Source: Ascaphus truei (taxonomy: Eukaryota > Chordata > Amphibia > Anura > Ascaphidae). Taken from it: a stretch of DNA of 64,000 nucleotides. Location of the stretch: positions 231,419,727-231,483,726 of the forward strand of contig CM071568.1 in NCBI GenBank assembly GCA_036426205.1. The letters run 5' to 3'. Of the stretch, positions 12,069 to 23,761 are shown piece by piece. A program made the translations under genes and the position numbers. The notes beneath the pieces were generated by a model. The model was given only the letters and a program-made list of their open reading frames with translations. It searched no databases and had not been told where the DNA came from. Positions within the stretch are counted from its first letter, which is position 1. The number at the start of each line of letters is the position of its first letter.

Positions 12069-12821
12069 ATATTTAAAACCAGAGACATAAAATAAAACAC
12101 AGACAAAGCTCAGTGCACATCCAGTAAAACTCATACACGGTACAGTGCCTAAATATACATGTATAAATAACTAATAAATAAAATGGTCTTTTAGTTTAAC
12201 ATTTTGGCCAAAGTGTTGTAAGCCCTTGAGCCAACTGCAGGGCAGACCACGTTTCAAGGGTCCCTACACTAATATAGATTCTTAATAACCTGTGCATTGC
12301 CAGGAAGAATGATTTATAATAAATCTGTCAAAATTAGTTGCATAGTTCTAAGTCTGATTGAAGCTTTTATTAACCTGTACATTACCAGGAAAAGCACTCT
12401 GTAATAGATTTATGTTAAACTAAAAGACCATTTTATTTAATAGATATCTATACATATATATTTAGGCACTGTACCGTGTATAAGTTTCACTGGATGTGCA
12501 CTGAGCTCTGTCTGTGTTTCATGTTCTGTCTCTGGTTTTAGACACTAAATTGTGTAAGGTAGTAGAATCAGAGCAGGATGTAATTTCTCTTCAGAAGGAC
12601 TTGGAGACACTGGAAACTTTGGCAGGTAAATGGCAGATGAGGGTTAATACAGATAAATATAAGGTTATGCATTTGGGAAGCAAGAATAAACAGGCGACTT
12701 ACAGTACAAATGAAATGGGGATAAATTAGGGGAATACTTGCTGAAAAAGTATTTAGGAGTGCTTTTAGACAGCAGGATAAAGCAATAGTGCCCAAAGTCA
12801 TGAGCTTGTAGGTGTTCTGTA
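12069..12821 (+). mobile_element. Nested insertion: inverted arms plus CR1 fragment, 15-bp TSD
   Basis: TGTGGTGCAATACCT occurs at 12054-12068 and again at 12822-12836, flanking the insert exactly. The insert starts with two inverted arms (12074-12203 and 12416-12545) around a 210-bp centre and continues into a CR1-like coding fragment. A 15-bp duplication indicates target-primed retrotransposition rather than cut-and-paste. The inverted 5' part resembles the other inverted insertions in this window. Confidence 0.65.
12541..12790 (+). pseudogene. CR1-type LINE reverse transcriptase fragment
   Basis: The reading gives DTKLCKVVESEQDVISLQKD, then KWQMRVNTDKYKVMHLGSKN and, after a frame change, KYLGVLLDSRIK. 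These match the region after the YxDD motif in CR1/L3-clade reverse transcriptases. The catalytic core is absent. It lies inside the nested insertion. Confidence 0.75.
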
Positions 12822-13257
12822 TGTGGTGCAATACCTGTCAGGCTTCTGGGTAATGTAGTCCCTTGTGGACCTCTTTAACATTGGGGCCGCGTGCGCGATC
12901 GCAACTGCGTATGCGCAACTCTATAATAGCCGCTGTTGCTCTCAAATGCGCATGCACGACTTTGGGGAAGCCCTGCACTATGGAGCGCCTCCTCTGCCTA
13001 TCTGCATTTACCAAAATGGCTGCCGCAACGGTTCTGCGTATCCGCGAGCCTTTGTGCATGCACAAGCACTTTGAACATGGCGGCACCCTGTTGCTGATAC
13101 CGCTGGGAGTCCCCAGGGACGCGATCGCCCCCGCAGCTCCCCGACATGCCGCGGGGGTCCCCGCTACTGAGCGGAGGGAGAGGGGAGTGAAAACGCCGGT
13201 CTGGAGAGCCAGAGGGGACCTGGCTACATATATTTAAAATAAATAATTGAATCTATG

Positions 13258-15085
13258 TGTAACGGGTATTCCACCCCACCCAATCGAATATATAGTGTGG
13301 GTGAGTAGAACATGCGGTGTTACCGGTGTGGTGCGTATACCTGCAGGCTCACAGGAGGTCTGAGCCTCCGCTAGTGAGAGCCTGGGGTGAATCCTCTGGA
13401 ACGTATCTTCTTTCAGCGCCTCCACCTATGTAGGATTCTATGGAAATGTAGAATGACCCTACATAGGAACCCACTCAGAAACCACACACACAGTGATTAT
13501 ATAACTAATGACTTTACTGACAAATAATAATAACCTGTGTCCCTCTCACGAGGAGACACTAGCAGTGACGTCTCGCAGGACGATTCCCCCAACACTAGGT
13601 GATCCCACCCAGTGTCCCAAGAACCCTACCCAATGTCCCGTACTCCTACAGAGATAGTCAATGGGTGACTGCGCAGTCACTAAGAACCTCTAGGCCTGTT
13701 GGTGCACATATGATGGTATAATACCTGCCGAGCACTCCGGTGCTCGGGTCAGCAACAATCTTCTCAAAGGGTCAGACGTGTGATGAATCCGTCTGATCAT
13801 CCAACCGAACTCCTTGCACGTGCGGACCGCTAGGGCGGTCCCACTCTGGAATCGTCTCTGTGGACCCCAACGTGGGTCCGAACCGCTTCACAGGAACCAC
13901 AGCGTCCGCTGAGTCCCTATCTAATATAAGTGGTACTAACGTGACAGGAACCCTAACCTAGGGCCTGTCCCTGTAGTACAGCAACCTGTAGTGGCTTGGG
14001 GAACTCCTATGGCCGGCAGGGGTAATGACCTGTCCCACTCCCCTAACTACCCAAGTCCCTTCAGCCTCACTACTGTCTAACTAGTCCCAGCACCTACAGC
14101 AGCAAGCTGTAGCTCACTGGAGGCTGCAGCCAACGTGCTGCGCAACAAGGTGCCTGCCTGTCAGACCTCACAGCACTACCCGCTGTGACTCTGACAAGGC
14201 AGCACTCCAAACTAGGGGCCGCGTCCCTCTCTAGGACCTCCCTAAGCAGTTACCCACCCAACTAGTGGGGAGTTGGGGCCTACCTGGGGTGTAGGTACCT
14301 ATATGGGGCACAAGCTGCACTCGCTCCCCGCACCCTTCCTTCCCTACAGCTCCCTGACTCCAACTCTCTTAACTGCAAACTTCCCTTTTCCAGCTCCCAC
14401 TAATGTAAGTGGCAGGGTCCCTAACCTGAGGGCTGCCCCTGGCAACACTCACCTTACTGGGGAGCTGAGCTATCTCGGGCCCTGGGGATACTGGCCTAGT
14501 ACAGGGAGTCCCTGACTCCTGTACCCTACCTCCTTCCCTAGGCTGCTCCGGTCTCTGACTGACTAGTGTGCTGCAAGCCCGCGAAATGTATCTCTTTGCC
14601 TGCCTGTGGATCTTCAGCCCTATTGGCTCCCTGGTGTCACATGGGGCATACAGAGGCTCATGGGACTTGTAGTCCCTGCTCAGAGCCTTCCCTGGTAGGC
14701 TAGGGGTTCGCGGGCTTTCTCCTCCCTCTCCTGCGCTTGCGTAAGCTTTCCCGGGCTGTCTGTACCTTCTCTCGGCTGCCCCTACTCTCGCGCGAACTAT
14801 CCCTGTCTCTGGGGCTCTCCCTGCGCATACGCATCCCTGCGCATGCGCAATCCTCAGCACAATGGCGGCGCCCTGCTTGTCCAGCCGTCGGGACCTTAGA
14901 GACGCGATCGCGGCCTTAGCAACGGCCCGATCGCGTCCCCGGCAACCGGCCGCAGGCAGGAGAAGCCACGCTGCTCCCTGCTCCAGCCCCCACCCTTGGA
15001 AGCAGCCGTCCGGTCGTTCGGCACCCGCGCTCGAGCTGCTCCAGGGGAGGGGGGTCTCCAGGAGCCACAGGAGCTCCAGGCTATA
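13258..15085 (-). repeat. 3' LTR of the LTR retroelement
   Basis: About 1.83 kb, running from TGTAACGGG to GGCTATA. It pairs with 19502-21312 almost end to end. The long open frames inside it (for example 14369-15190, minus) have equivalents in the other LTR and in no known protein, so I treat them as non-coding. Confidence 0.85.
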
Positions 15086-15204
15086 TTCTCCCCCTGATGG
15101 AACTCCAACGTCCTCGCTTGGATAACAGATGTAATCAATCAACATAAGGTTTATATAATTAAAATGCATGGCACAGACCATACAACACATGTCGAATTTA
15201 CACT

Positions 15205-16272
15205 TCAGGTTACATGATACATCACCCCCAGTAACCGAGACCAGCTGAGACCATTTGTGGGGTGCCCTGACTGATCATGTGGGGGTACCTCACTTTTGCG
15301 TCCGTGAGCCTCCCCCAGAAAAATCTCCTGTTGAGCACGCTCTGCGGAAACAGTCACCGGTTCTGTACTACTTCCTCCCCCTGGTGGAAGGAGTAGCACA
15401 GTGTCTCTGAAGCAGACCTTTACCCGGTCATCCGCGGCAGGGATGCAGTAGACCAGGAGGCCAGGACCTTTCCCGCGGTCCACTACCTGAGGAATGGGGC
15501 GCTCCTTTTTGGGCTTAAAGGAGGCAGCTTTCCCTGAATCTCTCTCCACACAGTCTTTGTCCCCATATTTTTGCGAGGCTTCCACTGAGAAGCGAAAAAT
15601 GGATAACGTCTCTTTTCTCAAAGTCTCTGTTTCACCTGACAGGGGGTAAAGGGTAGATACCGTACCACTGCGGGGATTCACGGTGGCCAACAGGTCCTCG
15701 GGGACGCTGTCAGTTCCCACCTCGGCTATATCGGGACCTGTCCACAACACTTCTGGGACAGTCCACTCACTGGCTCGAAACTCGGGAGCGTTGGATCCCA
15801 GTCCTGGGACCATTTGGGTCGGAGCGCACGGGCTCACACTACGCTCAGGAGCCGTAACTCTGACCTTCTTCACGGCCACCTCCATCGGAGTCTGTGGGGA
15901 GCAAGGGGGTTCCTTACCACTCGGCTGGCTTACGATGGGCTTCTCTTTTTCCGGAAGGATCGGCGGTAGACACTGGTCCACTCTCTCCTCTGGACAGCTA
16001 CCTTCTAATGAGGACACCTCCACCAGGACGCGATGCAGAGGGGAGCCCTTCGCCCGGGTGACCAGACTTAAGGAGCCATCGTGCTCTGCAGTCACCTGGA
16101 GGCTCACCCCCAACACCCCTGGGGCAGTCGACTCACCCTTGTCGTCTGTAGGTACTGATCCCAAGCCTAGGACCGATAGGTACCTTGTAGTAGTAGTAGG
16201 GACTGACCATTGTAGGGCACACGGGCCCACAACAGGGTCCGCAAATCGGGATACACATCTTCCAGGGTACAC
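15205..16272 (-). CDS. Unknown 355-residue protein of the LTR element
   Basis: An intact minus-strand frame ends about 120 bp before the 3' LTR. It is rich in Pro, Glu, Ser, Val and Lys, with no membrane segment, zinc knuckle or protease/RT motif that I can see. The C-terminus is SWSRLLGVMYHVT. By position it is the last coding part of the element, where Ty3/gypsy elements carry the end of pol or an extra ORF. Function is not recognised. It could also be a rearranged gag-like region. Confidence 0.4.
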   Translation of the reverse strand: MYPGRCVSRFADPVVGPCALQWSVPTTTTRYLSVLGLGSVPTDDKGESTAPGVLGVSLQVTAEHDGSLSLVTRAKGSPLHRVLVEVSSLEGSCPEERVDQCLPPILPEKEKPIVSQPSGKEPPCSPQTPMEVAVKKVRVTAPERSVSPCAPTQMVPGLGSNAPEFRASEWTVPEVLWTGPDIAEVGTDSVPEDLLATVNPRSGTVSTLYPLSGETETLRKETLSIFRFSVEASQKYGDKDCVERDSGKAASFKPKKERPIPQVVDRGKGPGLLVYCIPAADDRVKVCFRDTVLLLPPGGGSSTEPVTVSAERAQQEIFLGEAHGRKSEVPPHDQSGHPTNGLSWSRLLGVMYHVT

Positions 16273-17350
16273 GGACCCACAGCAGGGACTCTGATCCCTG
16301 CATCACCGCTGGGGTGGGTCGCCGGTAGGCCGAGACGCATCACCGATGGGACTTCCAACCTCTTCCCCGAAGATATCATGACAGTATCTCCGCAAGGTAG
16401 TCACCAGATATCTTCCTGAATACAGCCAGTGGTTGAGTGGGTACCAAGCTGGCGTGTCCGGTACCTCCACTGCAGTCGTCTCTTCTCCGCCAGGTTCATT
16501 GGCTCCTTAGCGGGCTCTGTAGGCTGGGGATAGGGTACAATAGCTTCAAGAAATTTGCACCGCAGACATCACATTTAGGTTCCCACGCCAGTGCACCTCA
16601 GTAGACAGTCCCAGGGTGGGGCTAAAGCAGTACACAGGTATCCGCACCTGCCTCATGTATCTTGAAGTTTAGCGGTAATGTGAGACATGGGCTCCGTCGA
16701 CATGGCGGCTTCTTGCAAACAGGGGCACATTAGCATAAGGAGTTCTATTCCTGGACTCGCCAGTGCACATACACATTAGGGTGTATCCCCTGGACAGTTA
16801 TACTCATCACTCATCTCAGGATCAAAGAATCTATTACGGCCGTCAAAGTATGGTGAAGATAACCGGCTTGCTCCCCCTGGTGGAATTGAAGCAAAAGGGC
16901 ACTTTCACAAGGAGGGTTTGGCTCGCTCTGAGTCACTCCACATACACAGGGGGGAGGGGCTCTGATTTTCGCGCCAACCCGGACAGAATGTTGCGACATC
17001 TTTCTGTGCAGGCTTGCAGTCAGCAGCACGTGCGCTCCTGATCTTGGCGAGGGAGAGCGGACGGGAGAACCCTTTTGCTTGGTCTGGTAAACTAGGGGGT
17101 ACCCTTCTGAGGGGCCTCAGGGCGATGAAACAGTGCGGACGGTGCTCATGCCAGGCATATATCCTCAGTGTGAGGTTACTACAAAAAGAATGGTTTCCAT
17201 GTGGACGTGGGATCTTGTTCCTCATCTTTTTTTAAATGTTTTGATTGCAAGGCCTGCAAGCAAGCAGATAAGGAGAAGAAATAGATTTCAGCTCAAACGT
17301 CACCAAAGAAGTTTTATAAAACTAACATTTTATCAACTGTAGGACCACAT

Positions 17351-17644
17351 TTGTGGTGTATTTGCTTGAATAGCCCGTGTGGACTCCAGTATGTGGGACG
17401 GACCTCAAGAAGTCTTAGAGTCCGCAATACTGGAGCACATAGGCAATATCAGAAGAGGCCTGACACCCACAGTGTACTGTACATTTCAATCAGGTACACG
17501 GGGGGAGATCCATCTGGCTTGCTCTATAGAGGAATAGAGCTAGTCAACGAGAAGGAGAGGTGGAGTAGGCTTAAACGATTGAGACAAAGAGAAAACGTGG
17601 TTGGATACCAACTTAAAACACTAGCACCCCAAGGGCCTGAATGA
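17351..17644 (+). pseudogene. GIY-YIG endonuclease domain of a Penelope-like element
   Basis: The frame reads CGLQYVGRTSRSLRVR, the GIY-YIG core as diverged in Penelope-like elements (YVGRT, then basic RxR). It is followed by a helix region and a C-terminal EKERWSRLKRL segment. This domain nicks target DNA for reverse transcription. The upstream linker is in other frames and interrupted by stops, so the copy is inactive. It ends shortly before a long 3' untranslated region. Confidence 0.75.
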
Positions 17645-18520
17645 TTGACTTGGATATTTCGGCGTTTTATTTAAGCCGGGGGACACTCGCAACATTGGGG
17701 TTGTAGAGCGAGTTGATATATCCCTTAGTTTACTTCAATTTTAAATATATTTTATGATATTTTATATACTGATGTTTGTATTTGTTCCCTCCCCTCCCTT
17801 CCCATCTTTTTCACCCACCCCCTCTTCCATTTCTTCCCTTCCTTCCAATTCTTGCTTATTTCTTGTATTATTAGAGCTATTTATTATGAATACTTAATTG
17901 TAATGGGTTGATTATACAATTTTTAGTCAAAAGGGTTTAGTAAGAAACATGGATTAAATCCCATCAATAGTCAGATATGGATTTAAGGGAAAGATACTCT
18001 TTACCACTGTTAATAAAACTATTTTAGAGAACACAAACAATAGAATATGTGAGAGGTTTTAAAGTGATTGTATAAAACTGTCTTTAAATTTATTTTTTTT
18101 ACATTTTTATTTTTTTTTTAAATACTGTTATAAACTATTACCTAAAATGTTTTAATATGTTTGAATGAACTTAAATGAGTGAAGGGAAACCAGTTTTTAA
18201 TTTCAAAATCATGTTTAAAAATATGGGAGACCATTAGAACCACCAACCAGATGTTGTAAAACGAACCTAGAGGGTTAAATCAATGAAGCTAAACATTGTA
18301 AGGCACAAGGTGCGTATATGGGGGATGAGTAGCATTGAAAGCAACCAAACCCTGTATTAAATGGAACACATTAGCAATGTTATGTAAAACTGGCTAGAGA
18401 TGGAGAAGAGCACCAATTGAATGATGCTTATTGCAGACAAACTGTGCAAACATTACAAGCTAATAATAATTAGCTAGGTGGGTCTATAAAGCTCATGGGA
18501 CCCACCATTAGTCATTTTAT

Positions 18521-18560
18521 GAGCCTGAGGAAGCCGTCCAATCGGCGAAACGCGTTGCTC
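18521..18560 (+). ncRNA. Hammerhead ribozyme-like motif (Penelope 3' region)
   Basis: Core CTGAGGA (18525-18531, fits CUGANGA), one extra A, helix II GCCG/CGGC with loop TCCAAT, then GAAA at 18547-18550. Helix III is A-C / G-T closed by a GC dinucleotide loop, with T18556 as the H of a GUU cleavage triplet. Helix I is GAGC (18521-18524) with GCTC (18557-18560). Hammerheads with tiny helix III are described in Penelope-like elements, and an extra A after CUGANGA is known from a viroid hammerhead. Activity is untested. Confidence 0.6.
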
Positions 18561-19501
18561 GAAACCTGTCCTGTTTTGTCCACGGAGGCTTCCAGGAGAA
18601 GTCTCTTTACAGCAGCCATCTGCAGCGGGCGGATTAGTTCCAGCTATCTGCACCCCGGACGCGGGGCCGGAGCGGATTAATGCTAGACTGAACCACAACG
18701 GAGGAGCCAGGGGATATTATATTATTATATTGATGTGATGTGGACAGTATTGTTATCGTTTTTATACACAAAAATACTTTTATTGCTTACTGCTAAGATC
18801 TTGCATCACTGTATCCCACACACCGCTTAAACACGAGAGAGTCACTGACTGAGTATAAGCAGAAGAGAGGGTACAGATCAGCATATAGCCACACAGTGGC
18901 AAAACCTGATGTGATTGACCGGCCACCACCCTGGACAGACTGACTCACCTTAAAGGACATCTGCCCTGCACCCTTACTCACACTGGGCCGTGTGAGTATT
19001 TACATTAGGATATAGATACCCTCTGAGATCCCCCTGCACTTATTGAGGGGGGGTCAATATTCCGTCACAAAGATACCTTCTTGGATTATACTTACACACG
19101 GCCGTTGTGTAGTATCTAATATATTATCTTCTATTCTTGTTCCCAACCCCATTACATTGGATATATATTTTATGCATGTTGTATTGTTCGTTGATTTTAT
19201 CGGTGTATGTCTACTGATCCCTCGCTCCCCCTACTCTATTTTTGTCCTCATTTAAGACACATGTCCACGGCCCAACAGGAATTTACACATATACTTCCCG
19301 GACCTTAAGTGCGGGTATATAATAGCGGGAATGCCTCCTACCGCCACTACCTGGCCAGGTTCTAGATATTGCCTCAAAGCCCAGGCATGTACCTGTGTCC
19401 GGACTTCACAAACATGGTGACAAAAATAGGACGGGACAATTTGGAAAAAAAATGGACAGGGCACCCCAGGTGTGGTCTCTCAGCAGCGCCCTCCAAAATG
19501 A

Positions 19502-21312
19502 TGTACGGGTATTCCACCCAACCAATCGCATATATAGTGTGGGTGAGTAGAACATGCGGTGTTACCGGTTGTGGTGCGTATACGCAGGCTCACAGGAGGT
19601 TGAGCCTCCGCTAGTGAGAGCCTGGGGTGAATCCTCTGGAACGTATCTTTTCAGCGCCACACCTATGTAGGATTCTATGGAAATGTAGAATGACACCTAC
19701 ATAGGAACCCACTCAGAAAGACTACCAACACAGTGATTATATAACTAATGACTTTACTGACAAATATAATAAACCTGTGTCCCTTCACGAGGAGACACTA
19801 ACAGTGACGTTCTCGCAGGACGATTCCCCAACACTAGGTGATCCCAACCCAGTGCCCCAAGAATCCTACCCAATGTCCTGTACTCTACAGAGTAGTCAAT
19901 GGGTGACTGCGCAGATCGCATAAGAACCTCTAGGCCTGTTGGTGCACATATGATGGTATAATACCTGCCGAGCACTCCGGTGCTCGGGTCAGCAAAATCT
20001 TCTAAAGGGTCAGACGTGTGATGAATCCGTCTGATCCTCCAACCGAACTACTTGCAGTGCGGACCGCTAGGGCGGGGTCCCACCTCGGAATCGTCTCTGT
20101 GGGACCCAACGTGGGTCCGAACCGAACCCATCACAGGAACACAAGCGTCCGCTGAGTCCCTTCTAATATAAGTGGTACTAACGTGACAGGAACCCTAACC
20201 TAGGGCCTGTCCTGTAGTACAGCAACTGTAGTGGCTTGGGGAAATCATATGGCGGCAGGGGTAATGACCTGTCCCACTCCCCTAACTACCCAAGTCCCTT
20301 CAGCCTCACTACTGTCTAACTAGTCCCAGCACCAAGCAGCAGCTGTAGCTCACTGGAGGCTGCAGCCAACGTGCTGCGCAACAAAGGTGCCTGCCTGTCA
20401 GACTCAGCAGCATACCCGCTGTGACTCTGACAAGGCAGCACTCCAAACTAGGGGCCGGTCCCTCTCTAGGACCTCCATAAGCAGTTACCAACACAACTAG
20501 TGGGGAGTTGGGGCCTACCTGGTGTAGTACCTATATGGGCACAAGCTGCACTCGCTCCCGCACTTCTTCCCTACAGCTCCTGACTCAAATCTCTTAACTG
20601 AAACTTCCCTTTCAGCTCCACTAATGTAGTGGCAGGGTCCCTAACCTGAGGGCTGCCCCTGGCAACACTCACACTTACTGGGGAGCGAGCTATCACGGGC
20701 CCTGGAGGATACTGGCCTAGTACCAGGAGATCCCTGACTCCTGTACCCTACCTCCTTACATGGGCTGCTCCGGTCTCTGACTGACTAGTGTGCTGCAAGC
20801 CCGCGAAATGTACATGATCTCTTTGCGGGCCTGTGGATCTTCAGCCCTATTGGCTCCCTGGTGTCACATGGGGCATACAGACGCTCATGGGACTCATAGT
20901 CCCTGCTCAGAGCCTTCCCTGGTAGGCTAGGGGTTCGCGGGCTTTCTCCTCCCTCTCCTGCGCTTGCGCAAGCTTTCCCGGGCTGTCTGTACCTTCTCTC
21001 GGCTGCCCCTACTCTCGCGCGAACTATCCCTGTCTCTGGGGCTCTCCCTGTGCCTACGCGTCCCTGCGCATGCGCAATCCTCAGCACAATGGCGGCGCCC
21101 TGCTTGTCCAGCCGCCGGGACCTTAGAGACGCGATCGCGGCCTTAGCAATAGCCCGATCGCGTCCCCGGCAACCGGCCGCAGGCAGGAGAAGCCGCACTG
21201 CTCCCTGCTCCAGCCCCCACCCTTGGAAGCAGCCGTCGGGTCGTTCGGCACCCGCGCTCGAGCTGCTCCAGGGGAGGGGGGTCTCCAGGAGCCACGGGAG
21301 CTCCAGGCTATA
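19502..21312 (-). repeat. 5' LTR of the LTR retroelement
   Basis: Direct copy of the left LTR, about 1.81 kb. The minus-strand sequence just inside it reads TCATTTTGGAGGGCGCTGCT, where a TGG-initiated primer-binding site would be expected. I could not assign the priming tRNA. Confidence 0.85.
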
Positions 21313-21316
21313 TATG

Positions 21317-23121
21317 CATTTTTTCTGCTTACATAAGGGGATACACACAGTAGCTCAGGAGGCCCTGCAAACTCTTCCTGCAACAGTTAGGATATATGAA
21401 TTAATATTGGGTTATGTGGAATTAGGAATAGTTTTGGCTATGCGGTTACTTATGTAATTCAATTCCTAAATTCCTGTGAACCAGCAGAGTTGATATCTGC
21501 TTGATCCTTACTCCTTAAAACTTACTCAAAGACTTTTTTATGTAGCTCCACATACCTATTGCCTATGTGTTAAAGCTGCAGACCAAGCAATATCCTACAT
21601 GTGTTTTTTTTTAAAATAAATCAGTTCTGTACTATGAGAAAATACTTGTAGCATTTTTTTTTAAAATCAGCTCTGAATTACATTTTTTTATGTAATATAA
21701 TGTACCAAGCATATTTTGTTTCTATAGCAACCATTTACAAAGTCACATCCCCTTCCTCTTCTGAAACAGGCTCTGGCACACCCCTTTTTGAGCCCTGTCC
21801 TCTTTCTAGCAGTGCCCCAATTGTATCTACACTGCCTTGTCACATGCTCTTCTGTACAGAACTTTGCATCTTTGCTCCTCTTCTGCTGCACGGACAGCCC
21901 CCATTACGAATCTTGATCGATCACAGGATAATGGATGGATCGATCGGCAACTTAGCTAATTACATCTCATTGTGTTTGATTGTATTGATGCACATATTAA
22001 AGGGGGGAAAATAAAATTGTCCGCTTGAACTGCTGCTTTTAACGGATGCAACACCTAGACAAGTCACTGTTTACAAAGGACATAGACCAGAAAGTAAGAT
22101 CTCTTCAATACTGTGCTCCAAAGTTATTGATTTCTTTTTACCTGAAAAAGTGAAAAATAACATAATTCTGCTTCTTCTACCCCAAGGTAACAGGACTTGT
22201 GTCTGAGCTTAACAAGCAATCTGGAGATAAGCATTGTGTAGCTTCTTAGACGCCTAGCTGGTTGATGGTTTTTACAGTATCTCCATGTAATCTGATGATT
22301 ACACATCATTTGTGTTAACTGCCACATCTTGCTAATTAGTCAATTTGTATAGTGCTTGGATCATGAATAACGTGTGAACAAATGACAAGTATAATATGCA
22401 AGCAACAAAAAAATGCTTTTCTCTTGTAACGATTTGTTAGTACAGTATGTATAAGTGTTGGCTAAATAAGTAGTCTTGTTTGAAGGTGGAACTGCAGGTA
22501 AATTCAGAACAAAGTGATTATATGGTGATGTCCCAGGCTGTTAAAATGATGTTATATTAGATGTTGATCAGGTACACATCATAAATATATGTGACAGAAT
22601 AGTCTTGGGAAAAGCCAAGTCAATGAGATAACAGCTAAAATCCATAGTGAATGCATTGGGTTAACTTTACGCAAACACTACTAAATAACAAATTCAAATG
22701 GGGTTATTCATTAAAGTGAGAATAAAAGCAAATGTCTCAGACTCCAGAGGGAGTACGAGGCACCGTGAAGTCCCCAAATTGAATGCACTCGGCACACCTA
22801 TATACTGACAGACTGGTAAGTAGTCACAGGAAGGTCCTCAGGTGTACAGTTGAACGCTAGTATTTAGTAATACTTGGGTAGGAATCATACCTGTGATTAG
22901 TCCTCAAGAAGTAAAAACCCCAAACCGTTGTGGAGGGTGGCTAGTTGTATCCAGATACGAGTTGTTAATGGCATGTTAAGTGAGGTGATGAGGTCACTGC
23001 GTATGTGTTATTAATTATGCATTTTGTAGTTTCATGGGACAGTGGGAATTTAGTGCACTTGTGCTGTATCTTTTATCAATGTAAAAAAAAGCTAAAACAA
23101 TTGTTCGTATTTTTTTTACAG
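21317..23121. other. Unique-looking sequence upstream of the first RAPGEF5 exon seen
   Basis: AT-rich, with no repeat family or domain-bearing frame recognised. Presumably intron 5' of the 23122 exon, since that exon begins at a splice acceptor. Confidence 0.4.
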
Positions 23122-23172
23122 ATCCTGTCAGAAAGAATTTCAAACCCGTATGTGGATCACTCGGCTACCAAG
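23122..23172 (+). CDS. rapgef5: RAPGEF5-like exon, N-terminal linker to the DEP domain
   Basis: The exon is 51 nt and phase 0/0, preceded by a T-run and ACAG and followed by GTATTA. It encodes ILSERISNPYVDHSATK. RAPGEF5 (MR-GEF) activates Rap GTPases by GDP/GTP exchange and, unlike Epac, has no cAMP-binding domain. Assignment rests on this exon joining in phase to five downstream exons, and on the peptide ELAAVIALKARKS in the 52119 exon, which I recall as RAPGEF5. RAPGEF3/4 DEP domains are less similar. The family assignment is from memory, not from a search. Upstream exons are outside or unrecognised. Confidence 0.75.
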
Positions 23173-23761
23173 GTATTATTATGTAATGTTCACAATTACC
23201 TTGCACACAGCAGTAGTTGTTAAAGGATCAGTGCAATCATGTAATATATACTGAGTGAACTTGCAAAACAGTGAAAGCACTTAGTTATGAAACACCTACT
23301 CAGACTCTACTATTGGTTCTTTCATAAGGTAATATTTGTTTAACAGCTTGGCACATGTAGGCCAAAAAGCTTAAATGGAAAGCATAATAACAAATGATCA
23401 CATATTACATGTTTCACGTAATTCATATATTTGATAGTGATTTTGCTATGGGTCATAAAGGTGATCACGTGAACTGTAGGGTGAGAATCCAGCAGCAAAT
23501 ACAAAGAAGGGTTAATTATGGTTGAGTAAACTACATATTTGTAATAGTTTTCTGTTGAAAAATGTCAAGAGGAAGCATGTTCTCAGCTAATTTTTCTGCA
23601 AATGAGAAAATCTCACAAAAGGAAATATCCACGTTCTATTCAACAAACTGTGAGAGAGGAAGTCAGAGCAAATTATAATCCCCTACCTCAATCCGGCGAG
23701 ATTGGTCATGTGTGTGTATAAGGGGAGAATATTTCACAGATGGTTATAAAGGTACAAACTA

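Larger units (their letters stand above)
11974..13228 (-). mobile_element. Solo LTR (TSD TATA) interrupted by a nested insertion
   Basis: The left end TGTAACAC and right end GGCTACA match the termini of the other LTRs here. TATA precedes (11970-11973) and follows (13229-13232) it. The LTR is split by an insertion at 12069-12821. The distal part (12890-13220) is CpG-rich with several GCGCATGC-like motifs as in the sister LTRs. No internal region is attached, so it is a recombined solo LTR. Confidence 0.65.
17040..19260 (+). mobile_element. Penelope-like element nested in the LTR element
   Basis: Plus-strand, opposite to its host element. It holds a CxxCxxC-type linker (FDCKACKQADKEKK near 17240-17270), a GIY-YIG endonuclease (17351-17644) and a long AT-rich 3' region with a hammerhead-like motif at 18521-18560. 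Upstream reverse transcriptase is missing (5' truncation). Exact ends are not resolved; the limits given are estimates. Confidence 0.6.
13258..21312 (-). mobile_element. LTR retroelement, minus strand, TSD TATG
   Basis: Two direct LTR copies (13258-15085 and 19502-21312) flank a 4.4-kb interior. TATG lies immediately outside both ends (13254-13257, 21313-21316). A purine-rich tract (AGGGGGAGAA on the minus strand) abuts the 3' LTR at 15086-15095, which fixes the orientation. The interior has one long open frame near the 3' LTR (15205-16272) and a Penelope-like insertion. No reverse transcriptase, protease or integrase was recognised, so this copy is non-autonomous or deleted. The right LTR differs from the left by many 1-2 base indels, which suggests age or poor consensus quality. 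Confidence 0.8.

Noticed and set aside
14369..15190. 273-residue minus frame and its 187-residue relative at 20785-21348
   Set aside because: Both lie at the same place in the two LTR copies and match no protein; they result from GC-rich LTR sequence.
15683..16294. 203-residue plus frame
   Set aside because: Shadow of the minus-strand 355-residue frame of the LTR element.
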